Part shown: positions 53,823 through 61,533 of the stretch, piece by piece
Position numbering within the stretch: position 1 is the first letter of the stretch
Layout of the letters: each line of letters opens with the position of its first letter
Assembly (NCBI RefSeq): GCF_019797745.1
Contig: NZ_VOSI01000001.1
Coordinates: forward strand, 308,928 to 372,927
From: Edaphocola aurantiacus
GTDB taxonomy: Bacteria > Bacteroidota > Bacteroidia > Chitinophagales > Chitinophagaceae
Length of the DNA stretch: 64,000 bases
Reading direction: 5' to 3'
Notes under the pieces: model-generated
The model's input: the letters and a program-made list of their open reading frames with translations, nothing else
Told to the model about the DNA's origin: nothing
Databases searched by the model: none
Program-made: the position numbers and the translations under genes

Positions 53823-55124
53823 TTATTGTAATACGATTTTTCTTACGGTCTGTTTACCATTATTCATTACCTGCATGAAGTAAATACCTCTTGGCAGAAC
53901 AGTCAGATCGAACGGTACAACCGTTAAGCCTGCAGTGCCTTGCGTGGTTTTGCTTTGTACCGCTACACCATTCATATTCTGAATGCGGATGTCAATTTTA
54001 CCGGCAACATCTTTAAAGGCTACTTTGAATACACCATTGTTCGGGTTAGGAAAAATACCGAATTCAATAGCCGCATTGCGTACATCTTCTACATAAGTAG
54101 GATTACCGGTTGTATCTGTAGTATCGGTTACCGGCAGCAACCAGGACTTACCGTCAAGATTCCATGCAGGATTCGTTTCCGGGCTCTCGCAGGCAGATCC
54201 TTTCATGATGTGTGCCAGTGCGGTAACCGCGATGTCGGTCAGTACGGGAGTATTGTTCAGTAAAGTAGTATCTACAGGATTGGTCGGCATGTAATAGCTG
54301 CCCGGATCTGGTCCGGTGATCTGCAGGTGCGGTACACTTGGTCCGGAAGCCACCCACCAGATATGACGCTCTGTGTTTGATTGTCCGCCGTGTGTGGTAC
54401 CAATACCACCATGATCTGTAGTCAGCAGGATCAGCCAGTCTTCCTGGTTGTAGGTAGGACGCTGGTATAATTTCGCGATCACTTCACCAATCTCAGCATC
54501 TACGGTCTGAATAGCATTCATATACTGGGGATTGGCCGGATTGAAGCCTGAAGAGTGGCCCGCTGCATCACATTCATCATAGTGAATGAACAGGATGTCC
54601 AGGTTAGGATCATTCAGCTGAATTTTTGCCGCTGCAGTTACCGCACCCTGCCCGTGTGTACCGGCATCGATAGATTGGTTGAAACCGCTGTTGAATACGA
54701 ATCCGGCAGTGTTATTACTGTTGGTCGGATCATTCATCGGGTCCCAGGTAATGATCTGTACTGCTTTCAGGTTCGGCAGACATTCCTTGGCTCTCTTAGG
54801 GAAATACGGATAGTTAGCATAGTTAGGATTGGTATAACTATTGTTGGTCACCTGGTGTTTGGCTTCCCACACACCGGTCATCATTGTAGACCATGACGCA
54901 CCGCTGGAGGTCGCACCACAATGCCAGGAGTCGAAGGTATACAAACCATGTGCCATCAGGGTATCAATATTAGGTGTATTGGCCTGCAGTAAAGCATCTG
55001 CGCGTACACCGTCGATACCGATAAATAATACTTTAGGCTTTTTAGGCGTGCCTGTTTGTGCCGATACGGTTACTGTGGAACCGATCAGTAAAGCGCCGGT
55101 CAGTAATTTTTTAATCATTTTCAT
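53823..55124 (-). CDS. T9SS-exported alkaline-phosphatase-superfamily (NPP-like) hydrolase
   Basis: 433 residues. Signal peptide (LLTGALLIGSTVTVSAQ), then a type I phosphodiesterase/nucleotide pyrophosphatase fold, then a T9SS sorting domain (FPNPNNGVFKVAF ... GIYFMQVMNNGKQTVRKIV). Metal and nucleophile motifs are complete: D38 in GIDGVRADA, the Ser nucleophile region ATSSGASWSTMMTGVW (about 71-86), DECDAAGHSSGF (Asp and His), and TTDHGG. It acts outside the cell on a phospho- or phosphono-ester. The superfamily also includes phosphonoacetate hydrolase PhnA, so cleavage of a phosphonate or its ester is conceivable. It follows the TonB receptor gene in one operon. Confidence 0.85.
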   Translation of the reverse strand: MKMIKKLLTGALLIGSTVTVSAQTGTPKKPKVLFIGIDGVRADALLQANTPNIDTLMAHGLYTFDSWHCGATSSGASWSTMMTGVWEAKHQVTNNSYTNPNYANYPYFPKRAKECLPNLKAVQIITWDPMNDPTNSNNTAGFVFNSGFNQSIDAGTHGQGAVTAAAKIQLNDPNLDILFIHYDECDAAGHSSGFNPANPQYMNAIQTVDAEIGEVIAKLYQRPTYNQEDWLILLTTDHGGIGTTHGGQSNTERHIWWVASGPSVPHLQITGPDPGSYYMPTNPVDTTLLNNTPVLTDIAVTALAHIMKGSACESPETNPAWNLDGKSWLLPVTDTTDTTGNPTYVEDVRNAAIEFGIFPNPNNGVFKVAFKDVAGKIDIRIQNMNGVAVQSKTTQGTAGLTVVPFDLTVLPRGIYFMQVMNNGKQTVRKIVLQ

Positions 55125-55187
55125 TTCTGTTTGATTGTATACGTTGTTAATATTTTATATTGAATGGATTAATGAATAAAGATTGAT

Positions 55188-58127
55188 TTAGAAACTATAG
55201 CGCAGCCCTACCAATCCTCTCACAGAATAATACTCTGTTTTTAAGGGACGCTCCTTTTGCCCGCGATACATGGTGTATGGTGTATTGGTCAGGTTATTGA
55301 CCTCTGCGAATAGGGAAAAATGATCTTTAAAACTGTAAGCGAATGAGTAATCCAGCGTAAGGCTACGACCTACATATACATCATAGTCATTGTTCTGGTG
55401 CAGGATCAGCATCTTTTCAGAAGCAGGATCTTTTACGGCATACAGATTCAGCTCATACAGATAAGGATCGCGGTAGTTAAGACCTATACGGGTAGTGATG
55501 TGTTTGTTCTCGAAGTACAGGGCTACATTCAGCACATTAGGAGATTGTCTTGGTAAAGCCTGCGGCTTGTCTCTGGCTTCAATGCGCATCTGAGAATAGG
55601 TATACGAATAGTTGATATTCACCCCCAGGTTCTTCCATATGCCCGGCAGGAAACGCAGCTTACTCATCAGCGATGCTTCTATACCTGTTGCAAAGGCCTC
55701 CGGTGCATTCTGAAACTTCTTGGCGATTACCCCACCCGGAATCTGGAATTCATTCGATACACCGTTATTATCCGCACTACTGCTTTCAAATGCCGTGTAG
55801 ATGTGGTCTTTGACTTGTTTGTAGAAACCTGAAACACTCAGCATACTGGTGGCACTCAGGTAACGTTCATAGGCAAGGTCATAGTTCCATGAATAAGTCG
55901 GTTTCAGATTCGGGTTGCCATATACCAGGTCATTATTGGAATAGTTGATGGCAGCAGCACCAGGTTTGATCTCGTTAAAGTTAGGTCTGCGGAATGTGCG
56001 GGTTACCGCCAGTCGCAGGTTCTGCTTATTACTAAGGGTATATTTTGCATTCAGCATCGGTAATACAGACCAGTAGCTTTTGCCGGAGCGAACCGGTGTC
56101 AACGCAACCGTACCCAGTGCCGGATCTATGGTAATAATACTATCTGCCTCAACAGTAGGACTGGTATACTCTACCCTTACACCAGGCACCAGTGTCAGCT
56201 TCGCCACAGGACTCCATTCCGCCATAGCATAGCCTGCATACACAGTTTCTTTGTATCTATAGCTAGACCCGACCATCTGCTGGAAGTAAGGCGTTTGTGT
56301 ACCGAAAGGAATATGGCGCAAGGTATCGCCCAGGCCGGACACGAAATTATCGATCTGGTCTCCGCTCAGGAAAGGCAATAGCTTACCGGTATACGGACTC
56401 CCCAGCTCAGCAAGGAAACCACCACGCTCGTTGAATTGCGCCGGTTTAAATGTATTGTAGAGAATAGACGAACTCAGGTCTTTATTGCGCTCCCACAGCT
56501 CCAGGCCTACATTACGGCGACCTTCTTTCATACGCATTTTTCCGCCGAATTTTATTTTTAGGTTACTCTTTGCAGCGTATTGCAGATCGATCTGTGCGGT
56601 AATGGGATCTTTCTCCCAGGTATTATTGGTTTCTGAGTAGGCGCGGGTAAAGGCAAAAGAGGTATCGGAAGGATTGACCAGCGGTACATTTTCATAGACC
56701 GGTTGTATGTTGCGGTAATGATCTCCATAACCCGGCTCAGGACTATCAATATCCAGGAGTTTCAAGCGGTCATAGGCATTGCGCTCATCCGTTACTTTTC
56801 CGTTCTCATCGAGGTAGATAAAATCTTTAAAATTGACAGACTTTTCAAACTCTACTACATGATAACCGTTACGGGGATCTCCTTTTTCAAAAGGCACAGG
56901 ACCGTACTGAAAATGGTTACTGTAGCTCGCGATGCGCCAGTTGGCCGATAGCTTGGCAGATGGCTTCAGCTCCCCGCCCAGCTCTGCTCCCCAGAAATCG
57001 GTGAGCATGATATTGTGGATATTCTGCAGCTTGATCGACTGTCCCCAGCCGGTGCTCCAGTTATACATGGTCTTGCGGTTGTACTCCTCATCTTTCATAT
57101 GACCATACACCCCTTTGGCATATATCCTGGCACGATCATTAAATTTATACTCCAGTGCAGCATTAGCACCCAGTGTATTTCGCTGTCCTTCATAATCTCT
57201 CAGCTCCAGGCGCGATAAAGACTGGTCTATATTGGAACCATAAAACACCTGGTAATTATCTGTAGCCCAGTTACGGCTGTATAAAGAGCCTCCGGCGAAG
57301 TACCCGAATTTTCCATTCTTACTGCGGTTCCCAAAAGACAGTGCTGCATTATATATAGGCTTCTGTGCCTGTGCATTGAAACCGGCGCCTATAGAAGCTT
57401 GTATCGCTTTTTTAGCCGGTGCATTTTTAGTAATAAAGTTGGCACTCCCCCCGATCGCATCCGCTTCCATATCGGGAGATAAGGTTTTAGATACTACGAT
57501 ATAATCGACCAGGCTGGAAGGAAAAATATCAAAGTTCATAGCACGGGTCTTAGACTCCTCATCTGCCACCGGCATACGATCACCATTGACCAGTGCCGCA
57601 CTCCAGTCAGAAGGTGTACCACGGAAAGAGATAAAACGCCCCTCACCCTGATCTGATTCCATAACCACACCCGGCAGGCGTTGTACCGCCTCGGCCACAT
57701 TACGATCCGGCAGTTTAGCCACACCCTCTGCCGATACGATATTGGAAAACACCATTGAAGACTTCATCATATTCAAAGCCTTGGTCTCGGTGCCTTTCAT
57801 GTCTGCAACAACCGTAACTTCATTCAACTCTTTTTCACTCAGTTCAATGCTGCCCAGGTCTGTATCTGCAGTCAGTACAATGTCTTTCGAATATTCATTA
57901 TAGCCCATAGACGATACCTTAAGTGTATACTGTCCCAGGGGTACACCTACCAGTGCGAAGGAGCCATCCAGTTCTGTAACCGTATGGTATTGCTTACCGG
58001 CCAGTGATATAATAATACCGGGCAGGGTCTCCTGCTTATCTTTCACCACACCCTTAATGGTAGCGGTCTGTGCGATAGCTGCTCCGGGTAAAATACTACA
58101 AACAATATATGTAGCTATATTTTTCAT
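55188..58127 (-). CDS. TonB-dependent outer-membrane receptor
   Basis: A 979-residue receptor. A signal peptide (MKNIATYIVCSILPGAAIAQ) is followed by a carboxypeptidase-regulatory-like domain (about 22-95, GVVKDKQETLPGIIISLAG ... LGQYTLKVSSMGY), a plug (about 115-220, AEAVQRLPGVVMESDQGEG and MEADAIGGSANFITKNAP) and a 22-stranded barrel ending in VRGLVGLRYSF. It imports a ligand with energy from TonB. No SusD partner is adjacent, so it is not a classic polysaccharide system. It lies downstream of the small His-rich secreted protein and upstream of the phosphatase-fold enzyme, suggesting uptake of the product or substrate of the latter. Confidence 0.93.
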   Translation of the reverse strand: MKNIATYIVCSILPGAAIAQTATIKGVVKDKQETLPGIIISLAGKQYHTVTELDGSFALVGVPLGQYTLKVSSMGYNEYSKDIVLTADTDLGSIELSEKELNEVTVVADMKGTETKALNMMKSSMVFSNIVSAEGVAKLPDRNVAEAVQRLPGVVMESDQGEGRFISFRGTPSDWSAALVNGDRMPVADEESKTRAMNFDIFPSSLVDYIVVSKTLSPDMEADAIGGSANFITKNAPAKKAIQASIGAGFNAQAQKPIYNAALSFGNRSKNGKFGYFAGGSLYSRNWATDNYQVFYGSNIDQSLSRLELRDYEGQRNTLGANAALEYKFNDRARIYAKGVYGHMKDEEYNRKTMYNWSTGWGQSIKLQNIHNIMLTDFWGAELGGELKPSAKLSANWRIASYSNHFQYGPVPFEKGDPRNGYHVVEFEKSVNFKDFIYLDENGKVTDERNAYDRLKLLDIDSPEPGYGDHYRNIQPVYENVPLVNPSDTSFAFTRAYSETNNTWEKDPITAQIDLQYAAKSNLKIKFGGKMRMKEGRRNVGLELWERNKDLSSSILYNTFKPAQFNERGGFLAELGSPYTGKLLPFLSGDQIDNFVSGLGDTLRHIPFGTQTPYFQQMVGSSYRYKETVYAGYAMAEWSPVAKLTLVPGVRVEYTSPTVEADSIITIDPALGTVALTPVRSGKSYWSVLPMLNAKYTLSNKQNLRLAVTRTFRRPNFNEIKPGAAAINYSNNDLVYGNPNLKPTYSWNYDLAYERYLSATSMLSVSGFYKQVKDHIYTAFESSSADNNGVSNEFQIPGGVIAKKFQNAPEAFATGIEASLMSKLRFLPGIWKNLGVNINYSYTYSQMRIEARDKPQALPRQSPNVLNVALYFENKHITTRIGLNYRDPYLYELNLYAVKDPASEKMLILHQNNDYDVYVGRSLTLDYSFAYSFKDHFSLFAEVNNLTNTPYTMYRGQKERPLKTEYYSVRGLVGLRYSF

Positions 58128-58152
58128 TATTACAGATTATATTATTGATGTA

Positions 58153-58584
58153 TTAATTATGTGTATGATCTCCGCCTGCTTCATGATGCTTCGGGTCCGG
58201 CGCTTCCGGTCTGGGATGCAGGGCATTTTTATGTGCGATCATCATGCTGGCATATTCCGGTGTTCTGAAATACTGTACTACCGGGATTACACTGATATAA
58301 AAGTCCTCTTTAAAGAAGGAGGCTCTTTCCGCTTCCGGCAGAGAAGTATATAATTGTTTATAGGTTTCCATGCAGGATGCAAATACTGTTTCTGCCTTTT
58401 CTGTAACCTGTACAGGCAATTGATACTTTTGCACTTTATACAGATCACCGGCAATACCCAAACGATGCTGCAGCATATCTACCTGCACCTCAATGGCCAT
58501 TTGCTCCCGGTTACTCCGCTTTTCCTGTGCAGCAACCTGAACACCCAATACCGTAAAACTCAGCAGGTATACCAGTTTCTTCAT
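58153..58584 (-). CDS. Small secreted protein with His-rich tail
   Basis: 143 residues. A signal peptide (LVYLLSFTVLGVQVAAQ) is followed by a helical body (AIEVQVDMLQHRLGIAGDLYKVQKYQ) and a C-terminal tail KHHEAGGDHTHN that could bind a metal. I do not recognise the family; the helical body faintly recalls Spy-like proteins. It is the first gene of the leftward operon, 25 bases before the TonB receptor, behind a TAnnTTTG promoter that carries a palindromic operator. Confidence 0.65.
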   Translation of the reverse strand: MKKLVYLLSFTVLGVQVAAQEKRSNREQMAIEVQVDMLQHRLGIAGDLYKVQKYQLPVQVTEKAETVFASCMETYKQLYTSLPEAERASFFKEDFYISVIPVVQYFRTPEYASMMIAHKNALHPRPEAPDPKHHEAGGDHTHN

Positions 58585-58613
58585 AACACGTTTGAATTAT
58601 TGTTTTGATAGCG

Positions 58614-58621
58614 CAAAATTA
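58614..58621 (-). promoter_or_regulatory. -7 box for the leftward TonB-receptor operon
   Basis: CAAAATTA as written, TAATTTTG on the minus strand, 30 bases before the ATG of the small secreted protein. An inverted repeat lies immediately upstream at 58623-58636. Confidence 0.6.
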
Positions 58622-58622
58622 A

Positions 58623-58636
58623 TAAACACATGTTTA
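58623..58636. promoter_or_regulatory. Inverted-repeat operator, left arm promoter
   Basis: TAAACA-CA-TGTTTA, perfect 6-bp arms, located between the -33 and -7 positions of the leftward promoter. Its likely ligand is the XRE-cupin protein encoded at 58754. Confidence 0.6.
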
Positions 58637-58677
58637 CATATGCTTAACTCTTGTTTACCAAATTGTTAATAAAAGAA

Positions 58678-58693
58678 GTAAACAAATATTTAC
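58678..58693. promoter_or_regulatory. GTAAA/TTTAC operator-like repeat
   Basis: GTAAACAAATATTTAC carries 5-bp inverted arms in the shared region between the divergent arms. Single TGTTTAC half-sites also occur at 58652-58658 and 58736-58742. Confidence 0.5.
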
Positions 58694-58726
58694 ACAATGG
58701 TATTATGCCAAGTAAAAAAGACATAA

Positions 58727-58743
58727 TATCTTTGATGTTTACA
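58727..58743 (+). promoter_or_regulatory. Promoter of the XRE-cupin gene with overlapping half-site
   Basis: TATCTTTG (58727-58734) is a TAnnTTTG box 19 bases before the ATG, and TGTTTACA (58736-58743) lies exactly where transcription would begin. The layout fits autorepression. Confidence 0.6.
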
Positions 58744-58753
58744 GATACTATAC

Positions 58754-59323
58754 ATGGAAGGAGCATTTCTACTTGAAGTAAGCCGGAGGATTAAAGAATT
58801 CCGATACGAGAAACGATTAACGATACAGCAGCTGGCCGATCGTTCGGGTGTGAGCAAGGGCCTGATCTCCCAGATTGAGAACGGAAGAAGTATCCCCTCC
58901 CTGCCGGTACTGTTCAGCATTATACAATCACTGGAGATGGCGGTAAGCCATTTCTTCAGCGGCATAAACCTGCAGACGCCTAATGTAATCGTACAACGTA
59001 AAAAAGACTACGAATCCTTTACCAAAGAGGATGCCAAGGGATTTTTATACAAGCGCATATTCGTCAAAAGTCTTGCAGCTTCTACGGTAGACTTTGTGAT
59101 CCTGGAGCTGAGTAAAAATGCAAAAAGAGAAGAAGTGACCACAGATGCCTTCGAATATAAATATATTATACAAGGCGAATGTGAGTATATGATCAATGGT
59201 GAAACGTATTCTTTATCGGAAGGAGACTCTTTATTTTTTGACGGACGACTGCCTCACTTACCTAAAAATACAGGTACAGATAAATGTATTATGCTCATTG
59301 TTTACTTCTTCACCCAAAAGTAA
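58754..59323 (+). CDS. XRE-family regulator with C-terminal cupin domain
   Basis: 189 residues. The N-terminal helix-turn-helix (about 11-62: FRYEKRLTIQQLADRSGVSK, GLISQIENGRSIPSLPVL) is of the XRE/lambda-Cro type. The C-terminal cupin_2 barrel (about 115-187: YKYIIQGECEYMINGETYSL, EGDSLFFDGRLPHLPKN) probably senses a small molecule. Such proteins usually repress or activate nearby catabolic genes. It sits between the two arms of the putative phosphonate locus, next to several TAAAC-type repeats that may be its operators. The MFS gene follows after 84 bases. Confidence 0.9.
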   Translation: MEGAFLLEVSRRIKEFRYEKRLTIQQLADRSGVSKGLISQIENGRSIPSLPVLFSIIQSLEMAVSHFFSGINLQTPNVIVQRKKDYESFTKEDAKGFLYKRIFVKSLAASTVDFVILELSKNAKREEVTTDAFEYKYIIQGECEYMINGETYSLSEGDSLFFDGRLPHLPKNTGTDKCIMLIVYFFTQK

Positions 59324-59336
59324 ACAAATACTAAAC
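59320..59336. promoter_or_regulatory. GTAAACAAATACTAAAC operator-like element
   Basis: Shares GTAAACAAATA with the site at 58678 and lies upstream of the TACCTTCG box (59369-59376) that may drive the MFS gene. Confidence 0.45.
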
Positions 59337-59393
59337 ATAAATTTAGCATTAAGATAACATAGGGATTTTACCTTCGCAGCGAGATACAAATAC

Positions 59394-59407
59394 TAAACTT
59401 TAGTTTA
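59394..59407. promoter_or_regulatory. Inverted-repeat operator at the MFS gene start
   Basis: TAAACT-TT-AGTTTA, perfect 6-bp arms and the same geometry as 58623-58636. It ends directly before the ATG, covering the translation start region. Confidence 0.55.
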
Positions 59408-60712
59408 ATGAATATCAAGCGCAGACTGGAAGCAAACTCCCTATTTTTTATATGCTTTGCCACACTGGCCTCTTTCCTGACCTATACCGCCATGTACGCG
59501 GTACGTAAGGCTTTTGCAGCCGGTACTTACGACGGACAAGCTTTTCTCGGTGTTGATTATAAGATATGGCTGGTGAGTGCACAGACTATCGGTTATACCT
59601 TATCTAAATATTTCGGCATCAAAATCGTTGCGGAGAACACACCCAGGCAGCGTCCCCGATATATTGTAGGGCTAATCTTAACCTCAGTGCTCGCCCTGGC
59701 ACTGTTTGCCCTCATTCCGGCACCATATAATATACTGGCCCTATTCCTGAATGGCCTGCCTATTGGTATGATCTTCGGTTTAATCTTCAATTACCTGGAA
59801 GGGCGCAGAAGTACAGAGATCCTGGTTGTCGGATTGACCATTACACAAATTGTCTCCTCCGGTTTTATTAAAAGTATCGGGCAATATTTCATCCATACAT
59901 TAGGTGTATCCGATATCTGGATGCCTTTCCTGGTTGGGATCTGCTTCCTGCCGGTATTATTACTGGCCGTATGGATGCTGGAGCAGCTCCCACATCAGAC
60001 TGCAGAAGATATTGCCTTGAAATCGGAACGGGTGCCGATGAGTAAAAAGGAACGCCAGGCTTTTTTCCGCTTCTTCTTTATGGGCCTGGCTATATTCATG
60101 GTAAGCTATATCCTCATGACCAGCTACCGCGACTTCAGGGACAATTTTGCGCCGGAGATATGGCGTGGACTTGGATTTGAAGGGAATGCTTCTATTTTCA
60201 CGATCAGTGAGATTCCGGTTTCGGTCATCATACTCCTGCTCATGATTGTGATGCAGCGCATTCGTGAAAACCTGAAAGCATTTATGTTTATACATGCCAT
60301 TAGCTTTATCGGTGCCATCATTATGCTGGCCGGAACCCTTGCCTATGGGGCACATATGATCAGCCCTCAGGTATGGATCTGTGCAACCGGTATCGGATTA
60401 TATATAGCTTATGTACCTGCCAATACCATATTCTTTGAACGTATGCTAGCGGTATTCCGCTACCCGGGCAATGCGGGTTTCATTGGTGTAATGGCCGATT
60501 TCTTTGGCTATTGCGGCAGCATCGGTGTATTGTTTTACAAGAATTTCTATGACAGCAAAATGAGCTATGTCGATTTTTTCTACCATACCACCATTTTTAT
60601 TGCCGTACTGCTCCTGATCAGCCAAACCGCTTCTGCATTGTATTTCCTGCGAAAAGCAAGAGCCGAACGCAAAGCCAATAGTTTACAATTACTAAATAAA
60701 AGTTTAGTATAA
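59408..60712 (+). CDS. MFS-type transporter, DUF5690-like
   Basis: 434 residues with about twelve membrane helices. The first helix region (TYTAMYAVRKAFAAGTYDG) resembles the RKxFxAGxxxG opening of hexose-phosphate/glycerol-phosphate antiporters. Length and wording match the Bacteroidota family I know as DUF5690. It could carry an organophosphonate or its amine product across the inner membrane; the substrate is inferred only from position. It is followed 49 bases later by the phosphonatase-like hydrolase. Confidence 0.82.
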   Translation: MNIKRRLEANSLFFICFATLASFLTYTAMYAVRKAFAAGTYDGQAFLGVDYKIWLVSAQTIGYTLSKYFGIKIVAENTPRQRPRYIVGLILTSVLALALFALIPAPYNILALFLNGLPIGMIFGLIFNYLEGRRSTEILVVGLTITQIVSSGFIKSIGQYFIHTLGVSDIWMPFLVGICFLPVLLLAVWMLEQLPHQTAEDIALKSERVPMSKKERQAFFRFFFMGLAIFMVSYILMTSYRDFRDNFAPEIWRGLGFEGNASIFTISEIPVSVIILLLMIVMQRIRENLKAFMFIHAISFIGAIIMLAGTLAYGAHMISPQVWICATGIGLYIAYVPANTIFFERMLAVFRYPGNAGFIGVMADFFGYCGSIGVLFYKNFYDSKMSYVDFFYHTTIFIAVLLLISQTASALYFLRKARAERKANSLQLLNKSLV

Positions 60713-60734
60713 ATAAATATTTGTTTTACCTTTG
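60692..60734 (+). promoter_or_regulatory. Promoter with repeat element before the phosphonatase-like gene
   Basis: TACCTTTG (60727-60734) is a -7 box 27 bases before the ATG. CTAAA...TTTAG (60692-60707) lies at the -33 position and resembles the other TAAAC-type repeats of the locus; on the minus strand GTAAAACAAATATTT follows the same pattern. Confidence 0.5.
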
Positions 60735-60761
60735 TATACCATATCAATTTAAAAATTTAAT

Positions 60762-61463
60762 ATGCACAACGAATCTATTAAGCTCGCCATTTTTGACATG
60801 GCCGGCACTACGGTCTATGATGATGATTTTGTAACCAAAGCCTTATGCAAAGCCCTGGAAACACATGAATATATTGTTCCGCTATCTGCTGCCAATGAAG
60901 TAATGGGCATCGCCAAACCAGTTGCCATCAAAATGTTGCTGGACCGCTTCTATCCCGACACGGATCATATCTCTATTGATACACTGCATGCTTCTTTCCT
61001 GCAGATCATGACAGACTTTTACCGCAATGCTCCGGATATTTGTGAGATTGAAGGTGCTACAGATACCTTTAGAACATTGCAGGCAAAAGGCATAAAGGTA
61101 GGACTGGATACGGGTTTCAGCAGAGACATTACCGATATTATCATCAACAGGCTGGGATGGGAAAGTATCCTGGATGTAAGTGTTGCCAGCGATGAGGTAA
61201 CTCATGGTCGCCCCTACCCGGATATGATCCTGAAAGCTATGGAACTGACCGGCATACAGGAAGCGCAACAGGTGGCTAAGGTGGGCGATACGCCTGTAGA
61301 CCTGGAAGAAGGTCACCGTGCCGGTTGTGCACTGGTGGTAGGCGTATTGAGCGGCGCCAATAATAAAGAGGTACTGGAGCAATACCCGCATACCCATATT
61401 ATAGACTCTATTACTGACTTCACGGGCCTGATCAGCGAGTATGAGCTGGCTACTGTAAAATAA
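60762..61463 (+). CDS. Phosphonatase-like HAD hydrolase, TIGR03351-like
   Basis: 233 residues of the phosphonoacetaldehyde-hydrolase branch of the HAD superfamily. The nucleophile motif is FDMAGTTV with Asp12. The cap domain has MGIAKPVAIK with Lys52, at almost the same spacing as Asp12 and Lys53 of Bacillus PhnX, where the lysine forms a Schiff base with phosphonoacetaldehyde. Motif II is in LDTGFSRDIT, and motifs III/IV in HGRPYPDMIL and KVGDTPVDLEEG. It probably cleaves a C-P bond in an aldehyde made by the oxidoreductase at 48858. A bidirectional terminator ends the arm. Confidence 0.88.
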   Translation: MHNESIKLAIFDMAGTTVYDDDFVTKALCKALETHEYIVPLSAANEVMGIAKPVAIKMLLDRFYPDTDHISIDTLHASFLQIMTDFYRNAPDICEIEGATDTFRTLQAKGIKVGLDTGFSRDITDIIINRLGWESILDVSVASDEVTHGRPYPDMILKAMELTGIQEAQQVAKVGDTPVDLEEGHRAGCALVVGVLSGANNKEVLEQYPHTHIIDSITDFTGLISEYELATVK

Positions 61464-61497
61464 TGTAAAGTACCCTTATAGTTTCATTAATCAAAAC

Positions 61498-61521
61498 GGG
61501 CTGTGGTGTCTACCACAGCCC
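61498..61521. terminator. Bidirectional terminator
   Basis: A 9-bp stem GGGCTGTGG/CCACAGCCC with a 6-base loop between convergent genes, T-rich on both outer sides. Confidence 0.75.
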
Positions 61522-61533
61522 TGCTTTTATACT

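Noticed and set aside
55188-58127. Polysaccharide utilization locus (SusC/SusD)
   Set aside because: No SusD-type lipoprotein and no glycoside hydrolase is adjacent; the neighbours point to phosphonate chemistry.
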